A DNA stretch of 12,189 bases from an uncultured Gemella sp. (lineage in GTDB: Bacteria; Bacillota; Bacilli; Staphylococcales; Gemellaceae), in NCBI GenBank assembly GCA_947254465.1, contig CAMYEU010000030.1, forward strand, positions 1 through 12,189. The letters are read 5' to 3'. The position numbers and the translations under genes are program-made. Under the pieces are notes generated by a model. The model was not told the DNA's origin and ran no database searches. It was given only the letters and a program-made list of their open reading frames with translations. Of the stretch, positions 6,992 through 12,189 are shown one piece after another (positions within the stretch are counted from its first letter, which is position 1; every line of letters begins with the position of its first letter).

Positions 6992-7153
6992 GAGTGACTC
7001 AAAAATCACGATTCGTAGAATCGATTTTGTTGAGTCATCCCCACACAGTTTATTAGATATCTAAAAAGCTTTTATAAAGCCGAATTTAGATATCAATAAA
7101 TCACTGTGTCTATGAATTCTCATATGAACTTTGTTAAATTCTAGAACTTTTAG
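6992..7153. repeat. Structured intergenic repeat, copy B (downstream of the YeiH-family gene)
   Basis: Second copy of the element at 3445-3609, same orientation. Stem 1 spans 6994-7036 (GTGACTC...GAGTCAT), with an inner perfect hairpin CGATTC-GTA-GAATCG (7009-7023). Stem 2 pairs 7042-7065 with 7085-7108. Compared with copy A, the second pair of stem 2 is A-T here (7043/7107) and G-C there (3499/3562), a compensatory change. It begins about 57 bp after the stop of the transporter gene on the minus strand, as copy A begins shortly after fruK. No 40-bp flanking direct repeat is present here. Confidence 0.85.
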
Positions 7154-7210
7154 AACAACCCCTATTTATCTTTTTATTTGTATTTTTATCCTATTCGGAT
7201 TATCCTACTT

Positions 7211-8197
7211 TTAAAAAATAAATTTAGCAACTACGTAGCAAACTATCATTAAGATCACCGATGATAAGAAGCACGCTGTGAATACTCGCACACCACGTTC
7301 TTTAATAACTTTAAAGTTAACACTCATACCAAGAGCTGCCATTGCCATTCCTAAGAAGATATACGCAGCGTCAACAAAGTAAGGCGCTAATGGTTTTAAG
7401 AAAGTAACATAACTTCCTAAAATACTCATAAAAATAAACCCTAAAATAAAGTACGGCATAGGCACCTTACCTTTTGTTTCATCTTGAGTCTTTTTATTAA
7501 CTACAATCAATATACCCGCTACTACAATAAGCATAAGCACACGAGATAACTTAGTAAGAATCGCAGCATCTAGAGCTACTTGACCTCCTGCACCTCCTGC
7601 CGCAACTGCATGAGCTATTTCATGAAGACTTCCTCCAGTAAATACTCCGTAATTGTATGCATCGAGACCTAAATAGGGTTGTAAGGTTACTTCTATCAAG
7701 GTAAATACTGTACCCAAGATTGCAACTACCGCAACAGCAAGGACACTATTATCAGTTTTCGCACGAAGCTGACCACTGACCCCCATAACTGCCGCAGCAC
7801 CGCAGATACCACAACCACATGAAGAAAGTAGGGCGAGTTCGTGATCTACTTTAAACGCACGACACATAAAGTAAGTTAAAGTAATCATAAATAGTACAAT
7901 AAAGAAGGCAACAACTAATGTTTTCTTTCCTTCAGTTAAAAGTCTATCTAACGCTAGCTTAAACCCTAATAAAATTATCCCCAGGCGCAAGAACTTATTA
8001 CTTATAAACGGAATATCCACCTTAACCTGTTCCTTTAATCCTTTCGATGTTTGCAACACCATACCAATAACAAGCGCAATTACCAAGTGTCCAAAAAGTT
8101 TTAACACTGGTACTTGCGCAAGATATTTCGCGGCTAACGAAATAACTAACATTATACCTAAGGTATAATAAAAATTAATACTCTTAAATCTACTCAT
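7211..8197 (-). CDS. YeiH-family (UPF0324) putative sulfate exporter / membrane transporter
   Basis: A 328-residue integral membrane protein with about ten hydrophobic helices and a short basic N-terminus. Family signatures are RLGIILLGFKL (71-81), the Cys/Gly-rich CGCGICGAAAV (127-137, at the place of the family's GTSICGG-like loop), GGSLHEIAHAVAAG (188-201), KLSRV (216-220), and the C-terminal MAALGMSVNFK. The family is annotated as putative sulfate exporters. That name rests on little direct biochemistry, so the substrate is uncertain. The ATG at 8197 has an AAGGGG-type Shine-Dalgarno (8207-8212) 9 nt upstream. It has its own promoter (8251-8279) with a palindrome over the expected start site, and a terminator isolates it from the upstream gene. 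No clear T-run terminator follows it; repeat copy B does. Confidence 0.87.
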   Translation of the reverse strand: MSRFKSINFYYTLGIMLVISLAAKYLAQVPVLKLFGHLVIALVIGMVLQTSKGLKEQVKVDIPFISNKFLRLGIILLGFKLALDRLLTEGKKTLVVAFFIVLFMITLTYFMCRAFKVDHELALLSSCGCGICGAAAVMGVSGQLRAKTDNSVLAVAVVAILGTVFTLIEVTLQPYLGLDAYNYGVFTGGSLHEIAHAVAAGGAGGQVALDAAILTKLSRVLMLIVVAGILIVVNKKTQDETKGKVPMPYFILGFIFMSILGSYVTFLKPLAPYFVDAAYIFLGMAMAALGMSVNFKVIKERGVRVFTACFLSSVILMIVCYVVAKFIF

Positions 8198-8234
8198 AAG
8201 AGATTTCCCCTTTTATAATATTTATCTAAATAAT

Positions 8235-8248
8235 AACTATTTATAGTT
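8235..8248. promoter_or_regulatory. 14-bp palindrome at the YeiH-gene transcription start, candidate operator
   Basis: AACTAT-TT-ATAGTT is a 6+6 inverted repeat, loosely extended outward by TAAT/ATTA bases. It lies just downstream of the -10 box at 8251-8256, covering the expected start site, a typical repressor position. The regulator is unknown. Confidence 0.45.
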
Positions 8249-8250
8249 TA

Positions 8251-8279
8251 ATTATACTACTTACGGTATTGCTCTTCAA
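8251..8279 (-). promoter_or_regulatory. Sigma-A promoter of the YeiH-family gene
   Basis: Minus strand: -35 TTGAAG (8274-8279), 17-bp spacer, -10 TATAAT (8251-8256, perfect). The expected start is near 8244, about 45 nt before the ATG at 8197. Confidence 0.8.
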
Positions 8280-8289
8280 GGAAATATAG

Positions 8290-8324
8290 AAAAAGACGTA
8301 ACTCCCTCTAAAGTTACGTCTTTT
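8290..8324 (-). terminator. Strong rho-independent terminator of the Gate-domain gene (works on both strands)
   Basis: GACGTAAC (8295-8302) pairs perfectly with GTTACGTC (8313-8320) around a 10-nt loop, and flanking AAAA/TTTT extends the stem to 12 bp. On the minus strand it is followed by a T-run. It begins about 25 nt past the stop codon at 8347 and separates that gene from the promoter at 8251-8279. Confidence 0.93.
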
Positions 8325-8346
8325 CTCAGCCATTTATTTAAATATG

Positions 8347-9522
8347 TTATCCTAATAATAGGAACAGGTAGTGCGCAATAACCCCTGCTGCTATACCACC
8401 TATTGTATGAGATAAAATTGCTTTTGAAGATAGTTTTCTTACTCCAAGAGCATCCATCATACCGATATGTGTACTTAAGTATCCACTCCAACACATACCC
8501 ATCGCTGTAAATACCGCGATATCATTCGGTCCAATAAGACCACTTCTTAAGAATTCAGGCACTAGAGAAATCGCTCCACCCACAGCTCCTAACGCTGTTA
8601 TCGGGAAGGCTATTGCTTCTGCTGAATGGAATCCAAATAATGGTTCTAATATGAATGTTAGTTTTTCTCCTAACCAAGGTAAGAAACCAACTCCCTCATA
8701 CGCTGCACCTGTATATCCTCCAGCCGGCATTTTAAATGTTAACATCATCACAAAAGTACAAACAATCAGTACTCCTGGGATAATTGCCATTCCCATTTCT
8801 ACTCCTGTTTTTCCACCTTCTAAAATAGTATCTAAAACTCGTTGGAACATGTTACCATCACGAACTATTCTTACTTTATCAGGCGCTTCTTCTTCGCCAT
8901 CTAATTCTACTACTGGATCTTCCGCTTCGTCACCATAGTATTTTTTAGTTTCTCTTAACATTAAACGAACACTTATAATACTACCTAATATCGCTCCAAC
9001 ATTACCTATAATTGCTGCTTTGATAAATCCTTCTCCTTGTCCCATCATAAACATCGTTACAATAAGTCCCATTCCGAAGGCTGTACCTAAGTTACATAAC
9101 GCTGGCACCTGATATTTTTTAAAGAACGCTACAAAACGCTTATCTTTCGCAAATGGAATAATTGCTGGATTATCCGATAAATAAGTAGCAACTGCTCCAG
9201 TTACACTTGCTCCCGGCATCCCCCAAAGTGGTTTCATAAGCGGTGCAAATATTTTATTAATTAATGCAATTGCTCCAAACTCTGATAACAGTGCGCTGAT
9301 TGCTCCAGCAATAACTGCCATCGCCATAATGAAAAATACTGTATTCAGTAATAAGTCGTGCGCAGTAGCCATCATAGTTTTAAACATAAGTGGCGTCCCC
9401 ATTTTCCTTGCCATAAATCCAAATATCAAGAAAAATATAGCTAGAAAAATAAACGTCTCTAAACTAACAGCTTTTTTTACCACTGTATTCTTATTTTTTT
9501 TCTTGGTCCTATCCCCGTCCAT
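8347..9522 (-). CDS. Nucleoside-recognition (Gate) domain membrane protein
   Basis: A 391-residue membrane protein with a charged, Lys-rich N-terminus (1-18) and two hydrophobic halves joined by an acidic cytoplasmic-type linker (about 192-225). The first half (about 22-190) has NTVFFIMAMAVIAGAISALLSEFG (60-83) and a SDNPAIIPFA segment (116-125). The second (about 240-390) begins GGKTGVEMGMAIIPGVLIV. Both halves look like Gate/nucleoside-recognition repeats, as in SpmA/SpmB and nucleoside transporters. Transport or gating of a small solute is inferred, and the substrate is unknown. The ATG at 9522 is preceded by AAAGGA (9531-9536), spacing about 8 nt. A promoter at 9614-9642 and a perfect 18-bp palindrome in the leader suggest regulation. 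It is monocistronic, with its own terminator. Confidence 0.8.
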   Translation of the reverse strand: MDGDRTKKKNKNTVVKKAVSLETFIFLAIFFLIFGFMARKMGTPLMFKTMMATAHDLLLNTVFFIMAMAVIAGAISALLSEFGAIALINKIFAPLMKPLWGMPGASVTGAVATYLSDNPAIIPFAKDKRFVAFFKKYQVPALCNLGTAFGMGLIVTMFMMGQGEGFIKAAIIGNVGAILGSIISVRLMLRETKKYYGDEAEDPVVELDGEEEAPDKVRIVRDGNMFQRVLDTILEGGKTGVEMGMAIIPGVLIVCTFVMMLTFKMPAGGYTGAAYEGVGFLPWLGEKLTFILEPLFGFHSAEAIAFPITALGAVGGAISLVPEFLRSGLIGPNDIAVFTAMGMCWSGYLSTHIGMMDALGVRKLSSKAILSHTIGGIAAGVIAHYLFLLLG

Positions 9523-9566
9523 AAAAATTATCCTTTCTTTAATTTTGATTAAATTTAATTATCCTT

Positions 9567-9584
9567 GTTTGAATTCATTCAAAC
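9567..9584. promoter_or_regulatory. 18-bp perfect inverted repeat in the Gate-gene leader, candidate operator
   Basis: GTTTGAAT-TC-ATTCAAAC: 8-bp arms and a 2-bp centre. It lies about 45 bp upstream of the start codon and about 25 bp downstream of the expected transcription start of the promoter at 9614-9642. That fits a repressor site or a short RNA hairpin; no T-run follows, so it is not a terminator. Confidence 0.55.
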
Positions 9585-9613
9585 ACACTGTACTAATACA
9601 ACTTACATATAAT

Positions 9614-9642
9614 ATTATAACATATTTTCTTTATTACCGCAA
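9614..9642 (-). promoter_or_regulatory. Sigma-A promoter of the Gate-domain gene
   Basis: Minus strand: -35 TTGCGG (9637-9642), 17-bp spacer, -10 TATAAT (9614-9619, perfect). Predicted leader is about 85 nt. Confidence 0.7.
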
Positions 9643-9953
9643 CTATCTCAACAATTTTGTAATTAATTTAACTATCCTTGATATTATATATCTTTTATTA
9701 TAATAAAAATTAACTCTTTTCAACCTTTATAACCCTAATCTTCTGAACATTATAAACACTTAAATATCCTATCTTCTAAAAATATTAATTATTTATAAAT
9801 TTTATCATTCAACAAAAGTTTATTGTGATACAGAAGCCTTAGGTGTTATATTTATTCTATAATCAATAGCTAAATGAGTATTATTTTTATATTTTAAACT
9901 TTCAAAACTTTAAAAATTTAAAAATCTTTACTACTTTAAACAAGTTAGATTAA
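9643..9953. other. AT-rich divergent intergenic region
   Basis: No coding frame was found on either strand. It contains a 16-bp A/T palindrome TTTTATTATAATAAAA (9693-9708). It also holds ATTTAACTATCCTTG (9666-9680), which matches ATTTAATTATCCTTG (9553-9567) at 14 of 15 bases. Otherwise nothing recognisable was seen between the two divergent promoters. Confidence 0.45.
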
Positions 9954-9982
9954 TTGCAATTACACCTCTTTTTTGGTAAAAT
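9954..9982 (+). promoter_or_regulatory. Sigma-A promoter of the G5/FIVAR surface-protein gene
   Basis: -35 TTGCAA (9954-9959), 17-bp spacer, -10 TAAAAT (9977-9982). The start would be near 9989, leaving about 30 nt with the Shine-Dalgarno AGGAGA (10005-10010) before the ATG at 10020. Confidence 0.72.
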
Positions 9983-10019
9983 TAACTAGCAACAAATAAA
10001 TTATAGGAGAAGATTTTTT

Positions 10020-12189
10020 ATGCGAAAGAAAAATGAAAATAATAATAAAATTTTAAAGTTTTCAATTAGAAAATTATCTCTTGGTGCAGCACCGGTTGTT
10101 ATCGGAGCTTTATTTTTTGGAAGCTATGTACCAAGCGAAGCACTTGCAAATGAAAACAACACAAGCGTTAAATATACTTATCTAGCTGAAAACGAATTGA
10201 CCGATGCAGAAAAAACTTTAGTTAAACGAAGTATACCTACTAATGTTAAACAAGATGAAACATACTACATGGTTTATAAAAAAGAAGCACAAACTTCTAC
10301 TAAACCTTCAACTGAATTAAAATCACTGCCAAATACTGGACAAAGTTCATTACCAGTTGCTGGACTTGGAATTGGTACTGCAGTATTAGTAGTTCTTTTA
10401 ATGTCGAAAAAACACAGAAACAAAGTACTTAGTGTAGTATTAATCGGAGCTATGGGGCAAAGTATCGTTATGCCTTATCAATCATTCGCCTTTGAAAACA
10501 AAGAGTTAGTACGTTACAACACTCAAACAACAGTAGCTAATTCAAATGAACTTGCGAATGGTGTAATCAATATAGATGGTTACCGTTATGTTGGTTATTT
10601 CACACTTAGTGATTTAGGTACGTCACCTCAACAAGAACAAAACGCTATCCCTAAACCAACACAACCTCAACAAAAGCCTACTCAAAAACCTGAAGTAACT
10701 TACAAAACAACACCTGAAGTAGCACCTAAAACATTAGTAGAAAACAAACCTGAACTTAAATCTACTATTGAAGCTGTTCCTTTCAAAACTGTAAAACAGC
10801 CTGATGCTACTCTTCCTAAAGGACAAAATAAAGTTGTTCAAAAAGGGGTTAGCGGGGAACAAATCATATTTAGCGAAGTAACTACTGTTGATGGTAAACA
10901 ATCTAGCAAAGTTATTAAAACTTCAATTACAAAACAACCTGTAGATGAAGTAATCGCTATTGGTACTAAAGAGGAAGTTGCACCTACTCCAGTCGTTACT
11001 CCAACAACTAAAGTAACACCTACTGAAGGTGAAAAAGCTCCAACTGTAATAAAACCTGAAGTTGTAACTTCTACAGAAGTAATTCCATTCCAAACTATCA
11101 CTCAAAATGACGCTACTTTACCTAAAGGGCAAACTAAAGTTGTTCAAAAAGGAGCTAACGGTAAACGTACTATTTTAACAGAGGTAACTACTGTTAATGG
11201 TAAACAATCTAGCACAGTACTAGAAAACACAATCACAGAACAACCTGTAAATGAAGTTATTGCTGTGGGAACTAAGGAAGAAGCAGTTCCAACTCCGCAG
11301 CCAGAAACTCCAAAACCTGAGGAAACTAAACCTACTCCTCAACCAGAAATTAAAAAGCCTGAGGAAACTAAATCAGAAGAAAAAATTGATAAAACAGCAC
11401 TAAAAGCTCAAATCGATAGAGCTCTTGCTCTTGTACCTGCTGATTATTCGGCTGCAAGTTACAATTCTCTAAAACCAATATTAGAAGCTGCTCAAAATAT
11501 TTACAATTCTGATTCTGTAAAACAACCTGAAGTAGATAATGAGACAGCTAAACTTAAAGCTGCCATCGACGCTTTAACTGTTGATAAAACAGACTTAAAC
11601 AAAACTATCGCCGATGCGAACTCAAAAACTAAAGAGCATTACAGTGACACAACTTGGGCTAATCTTCAATCTGTATTAGCTGATGCTGAAAAAGTTACAA
11701 ACAACCCAGCAGCTAAACAAAGCGAAGTAGATCACATTAACGAAAAACTTAAAGCCGCTATTGCTGGATTAAATACAGATAAGACTGAACTTGAAAAACA
11801 ACTTGCCGATGCTAAGTCTAAGACTGCTTCAGATTATAGCACTGCGTCTTGGTCTACATTAGAAGAAGCGAAAAATGCTGCTCAAGAAGTAGAAGATAAC
11901 GCTACTGCTACTCAAACTCAAATCGATGAAGCTGCCAAAAAACTTAAAGCTGCTATCGAGGCATTAAAAACTGATAAGACTGAACTTGAAAAACAACTTG
12001 CTGACGCTAAGTCTAAGATTGCTACTGACTTCAGCCCTGAAACTTGGTCTGCATTAGAAGAAGCGAAAAATGCTGCTCAAGAAGTAGAGGATAACGCTAC
12101 TGCTACTCAAGCTCAAATCGATGAAGCTACTAAGAAACTTAAAGCTGCTATCGAGGCATTAAAAACTGATAAGACTGAACTTGAAAAAC
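10020..12189 (+). CDS. YSIRK / N-terminal-LPNTG / G5 / FIVAR surface protein, probable N-terminus of an M26 IgA1-protease-like (Zmp) metalloprotease; truncated
   Basis: An open frame of 723 codons runs off the window. Domains: YSIRK signal (14-34, FSIRKLSLGAA) with a likely cleavage site near 43 (ALA-NE); LPNTG sortase motif at 103-107, a hydrophobic helix (111-128) and a basic stop (SKKHRNK), then a second hydrophobic stretch (136-157); a Pro/Gln/Lys-rich linker (about 204-246); two G5 domains (about 248-316 and 351-418); a Pro/Glu linker; then 65-residue FIVAR repeats from 458. A sortase motif just after the signal, followed by a second membrane segment and G5 domains, is the known layout of streptococcal IgA1 protease and ZmpB/ZmpC, whose zinc site (HExxH) lies far C-terminal. 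IgA1 protease activity is known in Gemella haemolysans. The protease domain is not in the window, so the function is inferred. Another G5/FIVAR adhesin is possible. The ATG has AGGAGA 9 nt upstream. Confidence 0.85.
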   Translation, partial: MRKKNENNNKILKFSIRKLSLGAAPVVIGALFFGSYVPSEALANENNTSVKYTYLAENELTDAEKTLVKRSIPTNVKQDETYYMVYKKEAQTSTKPSTELKSLPNTGQSSLPVAGLGIGTAVLVVLLMSKKHRNKVLSVVLIGAMGQSIVMPYQSFAFENKELVRYNTQTTVANSNELANGVINIDGYRYVGYFTLSDLGTSPQQEQNAIPKPTQPQQKPTQKPEVTYKTTPEVAPKTLVENKPELKSTIEAVPFKTVKQPDATLPKGQNKVVQKGVSGEQIIFSEVTTVDGKQSSKVIKTSITKQPVDEVIAIGTKEEVAPTPVVTPTTKVTPTEGEKAPTVIKPEVVTSTEVIPFQTITQNDATLPKGQTKVVQKGANGKRTILTEVTTVNGKQSSTVLENTITEQPVNEVIAVGTKEEAVPTPQPETPKPEETKPTPQPEIKKPEETKSEEKIDKTALKAQIDRALALVPADYSAASYNSLKPILEAAQNIYNSDSVKQPEVDNETAKLKAAIDALTVDKTDLNKTIADANSKTKEHYSDTTWANLQSVLADAEKVTNNPAAKQSEVDHINEKLKAAIAGLNTDKTELEKQLADAKSKTASDYSTASWSTLEEAKNAAQEVEDNATATQTQIDEAAKKLKAAIEALKTDKTELEKQLADAKSKIATDFSPETWSALEEAKNAAQEVEDNATATQAQIDEATKKLKAAIEALKTDKTELEK
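11391..12189 (+). repeat. Tandem 195-bp repeats encoding FIVAR modules
   Basis: Units start at 11391, 11586, 11781, 11976 and 12171 (last one partial), each exactly 195 bp or 65 residues. The consensus starts K-T-x-L, has a central W or Y, and ends KLKAAIxAL. Units 3 and 4 share about 56 of 65 residues and long identical DNA runs, and the visible start of unit 5 is identical to both. Units 1 and 2 are more divergent, suggesting recent expansion on the 3' side. FIVAR modules are three-helix spacers or ligand-binding modules on Gram-positive surface proteins. The repeat count is open because the window ends inside the array. Confidence 0.93.

Noticed and set aside
8276..8494. Minus-strand frame of 72 codons overlapping the end of the Gate-domain gene
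   Set aside because: It runs through the terminator hairpin at 8290-8324, is in another frame of the real gene, and has no recognisable domain or ribosome-binding site.
10838..11105. Minus-strand frames antisense to the G5 domains
   Set aside because: They mirror repetitive Thr/Val codons of the plus-strand surface protein and have no start signals of their own.

Overview
The window looks like a chromosomal contig end from a low-GC, AT-rich Firmicute. The best guess is Gemella or a close relative. This rests on YSIRK-type surface proteins at both ends, a G5/FIVAR cell-wall protein with an N-terminal LPNTG motif (the layout of M26 IgA1-protease/Zmp proteins), FabK-type enoyl-ACP reductase and a fruRKA operon. 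The genus is inferred, not proven. The first 45 bases are not biological: they are a leftover Illumina Nextera adapter with an i5 index, so genomic sequence starts at 46.

Layout. 46-616 (-) is the N-terminal part of a YSIRK-signal surface protein cut off by the contig end. 617-1340 is a very AT-rich gap holding that gene's probable promoter and the terminator of the next gene. 1341-5314 (-) is a fructose operon read fruR (TTG start), fruK, fruA. FruR would sense the sugar phosphate, FruA imports fructose as fructose 1-phosphate and FruK converts it to fructose 1,6-bisphosphate. fruR and fruK are 2 bp apart, but fruK and fruA are separated by 357 bp containing a structured repeat element. 5872-6798 (-) is FabK (fatty-acid synthesis). 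A second copy of the repeat lies at 6992-7153, downstream of a YeiH-family membrane transporter gene (7211-8197, -). Then come a strong hairpin terminator and a Gate (nucleoside-recognition) domain membrane protein (8347-9522, -). A divergent intergenic region with promoters on both strands leads to the surface protein at 10020-12189 (+), which runs off the window inside tandem FIVAR repeats.

The most unusual content is the two-copy, roughly 165-bp intergenic element (3445-3609 and 6992-7153). It has two nested or long stem-loops, and the copies differ by at least one compensatory base-pair change, which suggests the structure matters. The copy inside the fru operon is bracketed by a 40-bp perfect direct repeat that includes the last eight codons and stop of fruK. 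The remaining genes are ordinary members of known families.
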